Source: Burkholderia sp. OK233 (lineage in GTDB: Bacteria > Pseudomonadota > Gammaproteobacteria > Burkholderiales > Burkholderiaceae). Taken from it: DNA of 64,000 nt. How positions within the stretch are numbered: position 1 is the first letter of the stretch; each line of letters begins with the position of its first letter. The position numbers were made by a program, and so were the translations under genes. This document shows, piece by piece, positions 43,068 to 52,180 of the stretch. The notes beneath the pieces were generated by a model that worked only from the letters and a program-made list of their open reading frames with translations, searched no databases and was not told where the DNA came from. The DNA is taken from NCBI RefSeq assembly GCF_900230185.1, contig NZ_OCSR01000002.1, positions 310,001-374,000 on the forward strand, written 5' to 3'.

Positions 43068-44579
43068 ATGCGTTCGTCACTGTCGCTTTCCGTGCGCCGA
43101 TCTGTTTCGTTGGCCGCCTCTCATGTGTTGTCGCCGCCTGGTGTAATCGTTGGTGGTGTCCTGCTGATTCTTTTCACGTGCAGCCTGTGCGCGTGGGTGC
43201 TTTTCGAGTCACGTAACGATGCCTACACCCACGCCGAGGAAAACGCACGGAATCTCATGCTGGTCATCGAGCGAGACATCGCTCGCAACATCGAACTCTA
43301 CGATCTTTCGCTGCAAGCGGTAGTGGACGGGGTGGCGGATCCGCAGATGATGGCACTCCCCCCGAAGATCCGAAGCGCGGTGTTGTTCGACCGCGCCGCT
43401 TCGGGCAAGTACCTCGGCTCCATCTTCGTGATGAGTGAGCGCGGTGACATCATCATGGACTCCCGATTCATACCAGCGCGCGTGGGGAACTTCGCAGACC
43501 GGGACTATTTCAGCTTTCACCGCGACAACGGCAACGCCGGCCTTTACATCAGCAAACCCTACGTGTCGCGGCTGCGCGACGGAGCGCTCACGATTGCCGT
43601 GAGTCGCCGGATTACTCGCACGGACGGCTCCTTCGGTGGTGTCGTGGTCGGGACATTGAGCATCGACTATTTCCGCGCTCTACTGGATGGCCTGTCCGTG
43701 GGAAAGCGCGGCACAGCCGCAGTGATCGAGACTAACGGAACCATGATCACCCGATTGCCCTACGATCCGAAGGTGGTCGGCCGTGACATCCGAAATGCTC
43801 CAGTGTTTATTCAGGCGATGTCGACGAACGAAGGCGCGTTCGCTGGCACCGCCTCAATTGATGGGGTCCGCAGGCTCTACGTGTACAAGCACTTACCCGG
43901 GCTGCCGATCATCGTCGACGTGGCACCTGCGGAGAGTGACATTTACGCTGAATGGCAACGCCGGGCCATGCGACTCGGGATTGTGATGGCTGTGTTCAGC
44001 ATTATCCTCGGGGCCGGATCGTTGCTGCTGTCGCGAGAACTACAGCGGCGACAGCTTGCGGAATCGAAACTGCAGCATCTGGCGCGCACGGACGCCCTTA
44101 CGGGACTGAGCAATCGGGGGACCTTTGACGAAACGCTGCAGAAGGAATGGCAACAGGCCAGTCGCACCGGCCGTCCGCTCTCGTTGCTGTTCGTCGACAT
44201 CGATCAGTTCAAGGCGTACAACGACTACTATGGCCATCAGGCGGGCGATGAGGTGCTAAGAGCCATTGCTCAATGCGTGGCTCTGTGCATTCGCCGACCG
44301 GCCGACCACGTGGCCCGGTATGGCGGCGAAGAGTTCGTGGTGACCCTTCCGGATACCGACGCGACTGGTGCCACGAACATTGCCGAAACCATTCGGCGTG
44401 CCGTATCTGATCTCAATATTGAACACGTCCAGAGCCAGTATGGCTGTGTGACCGCGAGCATCGGCGTGGTCACGTCTCAGGGGCGGGCGGTCCCCGATGG
44501 CGCGGTTCTGGTGAAAATGGCTGACTCGGCCCTATACGAAGCAAAGTCAACCGGCCGTAACCGGGTTTGCGAGGCATAG
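43068..44579 (+). CDS. Membrane diguanylate cyclase with Cache sensor domain
   Basis: 503 residues. N-terminal membrane helix (VIVGGVLLILFTCSLCAWVL, 26-45), a periplasmic dCache-type sensor (about 46-300; GDIIMDSRFIPARVGNFADR, YISKPYVSR), a second helix (LGIVMAVFSIILGAGSLLLS, about 303-322) and a GGDEF domain with active site RYGGEEF. An I-site RPAD lies five residues before it, so product inhibition by c-di-GMP is expected. FVDIDQFKAYNDYYGHQAGD carries the metal-binding aspartate. It makes c-di-GMP in response to a periplasmic ligand. TGAGGCTCC precedes the ATG. Confidence 0.92.
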   Translation: MRSSLSLSVRRSVSLAASHVLSPPGVIVGGVLLILFTCSLCAWVLFESRNDAYTHAEENARNLMLVIERDIARNIELYDLSLQAVVDGVADPQMMALPPKIRSAVLFDRAASGKYLGSIFVMSERGDIIMDSRFIPARVGNFADRDYFSFHRDNGNAGLYISKPYVSRLRDGALTIAVSRRITRTDGSFGGVVVGTLSIDYFRALLDGLSVGKRGTAAVIETNGTMITRLPYDPKVVGRDIRNAPVFIQAMSTNEGAFAGTASIDGVRRLYVYKHLPGLPIIVDVAPAESDIYAEWQRRAMRLGIVMAVFSIILGAGSLLLSRELQRRQLAESKLQHLARTDALTGLSNRGTFDETLQKEWQQASRTGRPLSLLFVDIDQFKAYNDYYGHQAGDEVLRAIAQCVALCIRRPADHVARYGGEEFVVTLPDTDATGATNIAETIRRAVSDLNIEHVQSQYGCVTASIGVVTSQGRAVPDGAVLVKMADSALYEAKSTGRNRVCEA

Positions 44580-44918
44580 CGAGCGTAAATTGGAGCCGTG
44601 TCGGAGAGTACAGCGGCGCATGGTCGCCGCTGAAGGGTGTGTCTTCAGACTCGGCTTCAGCCTTCTTTCGATTCCGGAATTCGGGTCGGCCCGACGCGCC
44701 AGCCGGTGTCGTCCGTCATTGAGCGGGAGGTCGAGTGCGCCGTCAGTTCCAAGCATGGCAAGGCTTGGCGGGCGATGATACGCATTTCCGCACGAATCGT
44801 TACGCCTACCCAACATTCTCGCGGCGCGCTGATCGCCGTCAAGCGCGTTTCGTTGACGTTTCTCCGATGACCTTTCAGCCTCGACGGCGGACGGACCCGG
44901 ACGCACGCAGGAGACAGC
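44580..44918. other. Intergenic region, no gene recognised
   Basis: No credible frame; expected to carry the promoter of the depolymerase gene. Confidence 0.4.
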
Positions 44919-46154
44919 ATGTGGTATGCGTGGCTTGAGGAGCAGCGTGACCTGATGCAGTCGCTCAGCAACTGGGCGATGCGCGGATGCGATGCATGGA
45001 CGTCGCCGGCGATGCCTTGCATGCCCGTCGCCGCTGCCGGCTATGACTGGCTGTACCGGCTGGTTCGACCGCCCCCCGCGCCACCGCCGTTTGATATCCC
45101 GGCGGTGACGGTCGGCGACCGGTCGGTACCCGTGGTCGAACAGGTGGTCGATAGCACGCCGTTTTGCACGCTGCGGCAATTCACGCGCGCGCCGGCGCCC
45201 GTTGGATCCGGGCGCGGTCAGAGCCACACTGCGGCACCGGACATCTTCCTCTGCGCGCCGCTCGCGGGACACCACGCGGTCATGCTGCGCGAAACGGTCG
45301 AAACGCTGCTGCAGGACGGCGATGTGTACGTCACCGACTGGGCCAACGCCCGTGACGTGCCGCTTGCCGCAGGCACTTTCGGACTCGACGACTATGTGCG
45401 CGCAGTCGAACGCTTTCTGCGAAAACTGGGCGGTGCGCACACGCACGTTATCGCCGTCTGCCAGGCCGCCGCGCCGACCCTTGCTGCTGCGGCATTGCTG
45501 GCGAGGGCCGGCGAAGTCGCGCCGCTCAGCCTGACGCTGATGGGCGGCCCGATCGATACGCGCCTCAATCCGACGGCCATCGACCGCCTAGCGCAAAGCC
45601 ACAGCCTCGACTGGTTTCGCGAAACGGTGATCGACATCGTTCCGCCCCGCTACGCCGGTTCCGGCCGCCGGGTCTGTCCGGGCTTCATCCAGCATGCGGC
45701 GATCGTCGCCGCGCATCCACACCGCCAGCTGGCACTCGAATCGCGCTACTGGTCGAGCCGTCTCTCAGCTGACGCGACAGCCGTCGCGAATAGCCTGCGT
45801 TCGCTGAACGAATACGCCGCGATCCTCGACATGGCCGAAGACTATCTGCTCGACACGATCCGCGTGATCTTTCAGGAACAGCACCTCGCGCGTGGGGCAT
45901 GGCGCATCGGTGGACGCTGTGTGCAGCCGCAGGATTTCGCATCTACGGCGCTTTGCACGGTCGAGGGCGACCGCGACGATATTACAGGCGCGGGCCAGAC
46001 GCATGCTGCTCACGCGCTGTGCAGTGCGATCCCGGTACAGAAGCGCTGTCGTCTGACGATATCGGATTGCGACCACTACGACCTGTTCACCGGCCCGAGG
46101 TGGCGCGAGGTGATTCACCCCGCCGTGGTCCGGTTCTGGGCGTCGGTGCACTGA
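44919..46154 (+). CDS. phaZ: Intracellular polyhydroxybutyrate depolymerase PhaZ
   Basis: 411 residues, the usual length of the Ralstonia PhaZa1 type. An alpha/beta-hydrolase with a cysteine nucleophile: HVIAVCQAAAPTLAAAALLA (VCQ in place of GxSxG) near residue 185; Asp/His regions follow, including LTISDCDHYDLFTGPRWREV at the C-terminus. It degrades stored PHB granules in the cytoplasm, releasing 3-hydroxybutyrate. The N-terminal QSLSNWAMRGCDAW and proline stretch RPPPAPPPF are typical. AGGAGACAGC precedes the ATG. A phasin-like gene lies 8 kb downstream. Confidence 0.9.
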   Translation: MWYAWLEEQRDLMQSLSNWAMRGCDAWTSPAMPCMPVAAAGYDWLYRLVRPPPAPPPFDIPAVTVGDRSVPVVEQVVDSTPFCTLRQFTRAPAPVGSGRGQSHTAAPDIFLCAPLAGHHAVMLRETVETLLQDGDVYVTDWANARDVPLAAGTFGLDDYVRAVERFLRKLGGAHTHVIAVCQAAAPTLAAAALLARAGEVAPLSLTLMGGPIDTRLNPTAIDRLAQSHSLDWFRETVIDIVPPRYAGSGRRVCPGFIQHAAIVAAHPHRQLALESRYWSSRLSADATAVANSLRSLNEYAAILDMAEDYLLDTIRVIFQEQHLARGAWRIGGRCVQPQDFASTALCTVEGDRDDITGAGQTHAAHALCSAIPVQKRCRLTISDCDHYDLFTGPRWREVIHPAVVRFWASVH

Positions 46155-46326
46155 CTCATGATGAGTCGGCTGCCCCCGGGCAATTCAAAGCGGCGCACGA
46201 AATGTGTAGTGGTCTGCCACCCCATATGAAGAGCCATTATCGAGGTATCGGATCCGATATCCCTGCTTGCCAGCGTGGCAGGCAACGACACTGGCGACGC
46301 GCGACGCGCGACGCATGCGCATTGTG

Positions 46327-47467
46327 TCAGGTCGCGCGTGCCGGTACCTGCGTGACGCCTCTCGCCCCCAACACCGGACTGAGCAGTTCGGCGTGCACCT
46401 CACACGAGGAAGCGCGGCCAATCTGAGCGTGACTGGAAGCGAGCCATCGGTCGGTCACGGCTCGCCCACGCTCGAACAGCTTGTCGATGAGTGCCCACGA
46501 CGTACTGCTCTTCGACACGAAGCCGAACTCCGCCAGGAAACGGTCGTCACGGATCAGATGGAAGCGCACTTGCTTGTATTTCGTCCGCTTCGTAGTGTCC
46601 GCGCCACCGAGATCGGCCAGGACGCGATTCACCGCCTCGATGGCATTGATCTCAAGCACGACGGACGCATTGAAACCGATCTCATTCAGGCGATCCTGAA
46701 TGTCGCGCGCATTTTTTGGCGGCATGTGCTGCCGGACGAGCGGATTGACCATCACCAGGATCAGGTCCTGGACGACATCGACGAGCGGCGACAGCGGCGG
46801 GTTGCCGAGATAACCGCCGTCCCAATAGGGCACGCCGTCGATCGTCACCGCCCGAAACGCGGTCGGCAGGCAGGCGGAGGCACGCAGCGTATCAATGGAA
46901 AGGGCCGGTTGCGTGAATATCATGCGCTGGTTGTCGCGTACATTCGTCGCCGCGACGAACACGGGTGCCGCGCCTTCGGTCTGGTTGAATGCCGCCAGTT
47001 CGGCGGGGGGCAAGACCTGGTCAAGCAGCGGGCGCAGCGCATCCTGGTAGAACGGATTGTTGTACGGAGAGATAACGAGGCCTACGGCCTCGAGAGCGAT
47101 CGCCATTGGACTCCAGTCGATGTTCCAGCCACCGAACGGACCGGGCTCGGCAAACCCGAAGAGCGAATTGCCGGCGAGTGCGCCGCTGCGCGATACCGCT
47201 TCCCAGAATGCACGGAGCTTGGCTCGCGCCGCTTCGGCGCCACCGAGTGCCAGTCCGCACGCACACAGCGTGGCGTTGATGCCGCCCGCGCTCGCGCCGC
47301 TTATCGCGGCGATATTAAGCCTCTCCCGCGCGACCTCTTCCAGCAGCCGGTCGAGCACACCCCACGTGAAGGCGCCATGCGCCCCCCCCCTGCAGTGCCA
47401 GGGCAACGCGCGGGAGGCCGCCCGCCTGGTTCGGCTCGACAGTTGCAGCCGTATGCCCATTCTCCAT
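46327..47467 (-). pseudogene. Patatin-like phospholipase gene with a homopolymer frameshift
   Basis: The expected start, MENGHTAATVEPNQAGGLPR followed by VALALQG, lies in one frame from ATG 47467. After the nine-C run at 47382-47390 (nine G on the coding strand) the patatin domain continues in another frame: AHGAFTWGVLDRLLEE, nucleophile ISGASAGGINATL (GxSxG), oxyanion glycines, and the catalytic aspartate in YWDGGYLGNPPLSP. The C-terminal region is intact to 46327. Family role is acyl-ester hydrolysis, often on membrane lipid. Either a sequencing error in the run, a phase-variable tract or a true null allele. Confidence 0.75.
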
Positions 47468-47795
47468 CGTGCATGCTCCCTCGATGTCGAAACGATGCCG
47501 TGTTCCTCTTCGGCAAGGCCGACACGCCCTGTCTGGCAGCGTAGCCGGAAGTGACGCGGTCGTAAAGCCGGGCGAGATACGCGCTCGGCGCGCTACCCCA
47601 CGGGGTTGGCAACGGAGCGTGGTCTTCGACAGTAAATCTGCGATGCGACGCGGCGGGAAAGAGCTGACGGCGTCTGCGCGTCACCCAACCGCAGCCGAGG
47701 TCAAAGCCTCTCATCGAGGTACGCCTGCAACGTCGACAGGCGTATCGTAGTAATGCAGCTGACGTGGTAACTGACTCGAACGGAGGCAACGTACG
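47468..47795. other. Divergent intergenic region
   Basis: Separates the leftward patatin gene from the rightward pterin dehydratase gene; should hold both promoters. No gene seen. Confidence 0.45.
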
Positions 47796-48134
47796 ATGAA
47801 TGACAATTTGCTGTCGAGGCATTGTCTGCCCTGCCACGGCGGCGTTTCGCCTCTCACGGAAGCACAGGCCGTCGACTGGCTCGGTCAGACGCCTGGCTGG
47901 GTGCAGCTCGACGAGTGCCGCCGCATCGAGCGCAAGTTCGGCTTCAAGGATTTCACCCAGGCCTACGAATTCGTGGCTAAGGTTTCGCGCCTCGCCGACG
48001 CCGAGGGACACCATCCCGACATCTGTTTTGGCTGGGGCTGGGCCACTGTCTCGTGGCAGACCAAAAAGATCAAGGGCCTTCACGAGAACGACTTCATCAT
48101 GGCGGCGAAGACGAACGGTCTTGCCGGGTCGTAA
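47796..48134 (+). CDS. phhB: 4a-hydroxytetrahydrobiopterin dehydratase
   Basis: 112 residues, full length for the PCD/DCoH family. Conserved EGHHPDICFGWGWATVSWQT (active-site HHP with a downstream W) and the helix FKDFTQAYEFVAKVSRLADA. It dehydrates the 4a-carbinolamine formed by aromatic amino-acid hydroxylases so the pterin cofactor can be recycled. Followed 49 bases later by a disrupted small gene. ACGGAGGCAACG precedes the ATG. No phenylalanine hydroxylase is nearby. Confidence 0.92.
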   Translation: MNDNLLSRHCLPCHGGVSPLTEAQAVDWLGQTPGWVQLDECRRIERKFGFKDFTQAYEFVAKVSRLADAEGHHPDICFGWGWATVSWQTKKIKGLHENDFIMAAKTNGLAGS

Positions 48135-48183
48135 ACCAGCGGATGCCACGGTTGCGGGCTGACGCATCAACGCGAGGTTGAAC

Positions 48184-48558
48184 ATGGATCAAACGAAATT
48201 GACTGCTCACCTGCCGACGGTCGACGTGGAGATCACCCGACACGCACTCCCAGAGCAAAATGCCGAAGCCATCACAATTCACGTCACCGCGACGCCTTCA
48301 TTCGACGCGGCAGCACGATGGCTCGTGCACGCGAGTCTGTTTCCGATCGCGCCCCCGTTTTCCGATCGCGCCCCCGTTTTCACTGTGGGCAGACCTCATG
48401 CGCGCCTGGCAGCCGTGGTTGCCGGTCAGTTCCGGGTCGCCCCGATCGCTGCCAGAACCGGAATAGCGACGGCTGGCGAGCAGCGCAGTCGCGTTGCCGG
48501 CCCACGTTGCGGTCTATCCTGCGCTCCCCCCACACACAAACGCGCTGCTGCTCGCTAA
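48184..48558 (+). pseudogene. Small gene frameshifted by a 19-bp tandem duplication
   Basis: Starts MDQTKLTAHLPTVDVEITRH, continues NAEAITIHVTATPSFDAAAR, reaches LFPIAPPF, then the repeated 19-mer shifts the frame and the rest reads as arginine/alanine-rich tail. Removing one repeat unit restores ...APPFSLWADLMRAWQPWLPV and a stop at 48464-48466, a better protein of about 87 residues. GAGGTTGAAC precedes the ATG. Family unknown. Confidence 0.6.
48343..48380. repeat. 19-bp perfect tandem duplication
   Basis: CCGATCGCGCCCCCGTTTT occurs twice without a gap (48343-48361 and 48362-48380). Since 19 is not a multiple of three, it shifts the reading frame of the gene at 48184. Confidence 0.95.
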
Positions 48559-49097
48559 TGGGCTGGCGAAAATAGCTGATACGACGTTACCCACTCGTTC
48601 AGTGCGGCAGGCCGGCAAAGGCGCCATGAACACACCTGCCCGAACGTCAATTTCGACACGATTGAGCGGCAATCCTGCACCGCAGTCCAGCCGACGCGTC
48701 AGATTCACAGCGGGCAAATAATGTCGCATCCTAACGTGCGTACCGCATCCCGCTGACTACCCGCTCGGGTTGTGTGCGTCCGCTGTCGTGCTGTCATTCT
48801 GAATGCGCTCGTCGGGACCTTGCTGGCGAAGAATCGCGCGCATAGGGGCGCGAAACACGAGCGGATCGGGTTCCAAATGGCAGGAGAATCTTGATCAATC
48901 ACCTCACAGTCGCACAAGACGATTCGATGTCGGCTTCGTCAACCAGTCCATTAACAGCCCGAGACGACTGGATGTCGTACCAAGCACGCATTGTGCAGCC
49001 ATTTCGGTTGGCTTCTAGAGAAGCCTTCGCCATATGGCACGAATTACAAAGGCTTGAGGTTCTGTGGATGGAGCGGCAGCCGGGCCGGCTACGGCGG
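48559..49097. other. Intergenic region, no gene recognised
   Basis: About 540 bases with only weak frames on either strand. Confidence 0.4.
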
Positions 49098-49325
49098 TCA
49101 CTCCATCGACGGCGGTTCCATCGGTCCAGCAAACAGTGCGCGGTCGAAGAACGAATCGTCCAGTTCCAATATTTCATCGTCACCCAGAAGGATCACGACT
49201 AACTGCCGTGAACCGTTCCCGGGCACTTCTGCGACTTCCCCGATGGTCTGCTTCGGCGTCCGGTCGTCCATAAATCGCACCCAGTAGTAGCCCGGCACTA
49301 CGGGTCGTGCGTCCATCCACTCCAT
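49098..49325 (-). CDS. Small hypothetical protein
   Basis: 75 residues from ATG 49325 after AAGGGGTATTAG. MEWMDARPVVPGYYWVRFMD starts with the P--GYYWVRF pattern found in many short proteins from phages and proteobacteria; EILELDDSFFDRALFAGPME follows. Probably a small beta-barrel (SH3-like) domain; function unknown. Confidence 0.65.
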   Translation of the reverse strand: MEWMDARPVVPGYYWVRFMDDRTPKQTIGEVAEVPGNGSRQLVVILLGDDEILELDDSFFDRALFAGPMEPPSME

Positions 49326-49966
49326 AACTAATACCCCTTGATCTGGCGTAATCGATCGCTGCCGCATCACCGATTTTATCCCTGCGGCCTAGGCGGCGGT
49401 TTCACGTAAGCACGAGTCTGGACTGCTGCGTCGAGCGAACCGCAGAGTCCGGCCGCGTTGCCAACCCGTACCGACGATCATGCTGCTCATTGAGCAAATC
49501 ATGTTATCGCGTCGGCATCGCCGAACAGGTGGCTCACCGGAAGGATAGAAACGATGTTCAAGGTACCGAGCCGTTCTACGCCCGGGAAACAACAAAGACG
49601 CTAACAGAGCGCGACCCGGGCTAACAACACCCTCGGCATTTTGTTAGCTTTGCCTGGGGGCGCTGCCCGCACGGGCCAAATATTTGGTGAATGTCTAAAG
49701 GCAAAGCACATGCAAATCGTGGGCCCCAATAACGTAAGCTCAAGCCGAGCGCATCGACTCGCGTGAGTGGATACGAACTCGCGGACGGGGCAAGACGTAA
49801 CGCGCCTGCCGCCTATCGCCCGCCGTCAATCGTAGTGAGGCTTCGCAACCGCCTGCGAAGCCGTGGGGCCGACATCGGCGACGCGCCCGAAGGAGTTGTT
49901 CTTCCGGATGCAAGCGCGCCGGGTGGGCGGTCAACTCTTACCTGCTGCCCAATGAGATGGGGGATC
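49326..49966. other. Intergenic region, no gene recognised
   Basis: Frames present are serine/arginine-rich shadows. No hairpin-plus-T-run noticed. Confidence 0.35.
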
Positions 49967-50227
49967 TCATTCCGGCTTATCGAAAACGCCAGCTTCGAGA
50001 TCCTGTCTGAAATGCTGCACCCAACCGGTTTCGAAGCCGATGGGATATTCCCTCGCAATTTGTGTTGATAGTCTGGTTACGGTGACATATCCCTGCAGGC
50101 CGACGTTCTCGTCGCCCTTGGGGTCAGTCGTATCCGTTTCCAGCAGTTCGAATTCACCTTCTGCCAGTCCCTTGCGCTGCAAGGTTGCCAGGAAAGTCTG
50201 ACGTTCATCCGCTTCGATCAGTCGCAT
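49967..50227 (-). CDS. Small hypothetical protein
   Basis: 86 residues from ATG 50227, preceded by GGAGGGGAGAGCGGAAG. MRLIEADERQTFLATLQRKG, then EGEFELLETDTTDPKGDENV and GLQGYVTVTRLSTQIAREYP. Acidic, alpha/beta character, family unrecognised. The upstream codons of the longer frame (MKGTTNIGVGRRGERK) are less likely to be translated. Confidence 0.6.
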   Translation of the reverse strand: MRLIEADERQTFLATLQRKGLAEGEFELLETDTTDPKGDENVGLQGYVTVTRLSTQIAREYPIGFETGWVQHFRQDLEAGVFDKPE

Positions 50228-50823
50228 CTTCCGCTCTCCCCTCCGTCCGACACCGATATTCGTAGTCCCCTTCACAACGTCGTCATAACTCCCAAACGTT
50301 ACGCAGTGTCCGGGTGCGTCGCAGCTGCGGCTGAGATTGTGAAAGCCGAATGCCAGGCGCTCATCTGGGTCCGATCCGGTCGCAGTCGAGAATCACCAGC
50401 GTACAGCTTTTGTGCATGCGCTCGATGGAAAGCTGTCCGGACTGTTTTGTCATAGTTCCTGCCATCCTTCATGACCCGTCGCAATTTGCATCGGTGCGCG
50501 CATCGCCATGAGCGGTCGGAACCGTCAGCAGGTGCCGCAAAAAGACGCAAAGCCACGCTCGAGGTTTGTCCCTTCTGCGTAAGGCCCCTGCGCTGAACCA
50601 TGTCATCGCGTGACGTTGTCCCGACCGGGGGATCGTATGCACGGTACCGCTATCAGTCGCAATTGCGCAAAGTGCCCGGGCTCGTATCTGTGCCGACAGC
50701 AACGTCCGCTCGCTAGCCGAGCCGATGCGAATGGACGGATCAGTCCATGCGCAGACCGATAGTTGAGGCTCGCTGGCCACAACAGGCCTACACTAAAAAT
50801 GGGATAAATTCCGGAGCAATACC
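50228..50823. other. Intergenic region, no gene recognised
   Basis: No credible frame. Divergent promoters for the flanking small genes are expected at its ends. Confidence 0.35.
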
Positions 50824-51141
50824 ATGACCGACGCTACCCCCCAAAACACATTTCGCGGTCTTCCCCTGACGCCGGAGCAGGACGCAGAAGTCAGGCACTA
50901 CATAAAGAAGAAAGAGCAGCATGGCGCGCCGTGGGACACGCCGGAGCTGGAGGCCATGCTTCGAGACATGCTGGAGCCCCCGGGCGACGACGACGGAGGA
51001 CCCGGTTCCACCGTCGACGAAACGAAGGCGGCCACAGAACGCGCGACAGCTTCCATCGACGAGACGATGGAACCCATTGAAGCCTGCGAAGAGCGGAATG
51101 CTGCGATGGAAACCGAGGGTATGAGGGGACCGAAGCGTTGA
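50824..51141 (+). CDS. Small acidic hypothetical protein
   Basis: 105 residues, start after GGAGCAATACC. A short structured N-terminus (FRGLPLTPEQDAEVRHYIKK, PWDTPELEAMLRDMLEPP) and a long acidic tail rich in E, D and T (DETKAATERATASIDETMEP). No recognised domain, but codon use and composition match a real gene. Confidence 0.6.
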   Translation: MTDATPQNTFRGLPLTPEQDAEVRHYIKKKEQHGAPWDTPELEAMLRDMLEPPGDDDGGPGSTVDETKAATERATASIDETMEPIEACEERNAAMETEGMRGPKR

Positions 51142-51725
51142 ATCCCAGGCAGCGCTCGCGACTGGTGTTGAAATTCACCCAACGCGTTCGGACGTGGCAT
51201 GAGCCTGTTGGGAACCCGGAATCACATCGATTGCGCCGCCGGTCAGCCCTGCGATCGGCGCCCCCACCGGCGAGAAGACTACGCTCGCCGTGTACTTCGA
51301 TACCTGCGCCCCAGAGACTCCTTTCGGAGGACAATGAAACACGTTCTATCGATGTACCCTTACCCGTGCCGGGCACAAAACCGATTTCAAGGTCGGCGCA
51401 GAAGCCAGCCGGAGATCTGTCGCAGTCACTGCGTGAAGCCACTCGCGACGAGCACGAAAAAAAGCAATCGGGAACACGATGCCGGACGACCGCACGGGAT
51501 TATGCCTGGTCGGCCACAACCTCTCAGTGAGATGGAACGTCCGGTGGCTTTCCATCTAATGAACGTCGATCGTGGACCTGCGCGGCTCGCGTCGTGCCAC
51601 CCTTTTCGCGGAACTGTGCGAAAGCGCAAAGAGCCGTGCCGCAAGCCACACCCGGTGTGATTGCGCGAACGTTGTACCGATGGCGCACCATTCGATGTAT
51701 GTCCTATCTGCGACAGGGGGAGATC
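51142..51725. other. Intergenic region, no gene recognised
   Basis: No credible frame; only arginine-rich shadows on the plus strand. Confidence 0.35.
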
Positions 51726-51980
51726 GTGAAACGCGATATGAATCTGGCACTCGCGATATTGAAGACTCTCGAGGAAAACAAATCCCCGCACCTCAGCGAA
51801 TTTGACGTTGAAAGCGCGCTCAAGGATGCGTTTGATGTTTCGAACCGGGGTGTGTGGTATCAGTTGAACTTGCTGGCCGACGCAAATCTCGTCCGCTCGA
51901 TGGGTAGCGACTGGCGGCTAACCTGGGATGGCCACGAGTTTTTGAAGTCGGCGGTCCCGAATACCTTCGAAGAGACCTGA
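51726..51980 (+). CDS. DUF2513-like protein
   Basis: 84 residues from GTG 51726 with GGGGGAGATC before it. The KRDMNLALAILKTLEENKSP start, then VWYQLNLLADANLVRSMGSD and WRLTWDGHEFLKSA, is the winged-helix-like pattern of DUF2513 (KRDM-L---IL--IE, Y---LL--AGL, LTW-GHEFL). These are presumed DNA-binding proteins common on phages and islands. An ATG-led frame from 51594 is not needed. Confidence 0.75.
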   Translation: MKRDMNLALAILKTLEENKSPHLSEFDVESALKDAFDVSNRGVWYQLNLLADANLVRSMGSDWRLTWDGHEFLKSAVPNTFEET

Positions 51981-52180
51981 AGGGTGACCTAAGCGCTGGA
52001 AACGTCCCCCGGCTCTCGTGAAGAAACCCGATTGCCGGGGCATCGCACAGGAGGTGCCGAACGCAATAGCAGCTTACCGAAGCGCGTTCGATTCCACGAC
52101 TTGATGACGACCGCGCCCCAACGTCCAGCCAGCCGGTTTTGTACAGCCGCATGTGCGGATATTTCTGGTCTGAGGGGAAT

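Noticed and set aside
47301..48185. Leftward frame of 294 codons spanning patatin start and phhB
   Set aside because: It runs antisense through phhB and has low protein quality.
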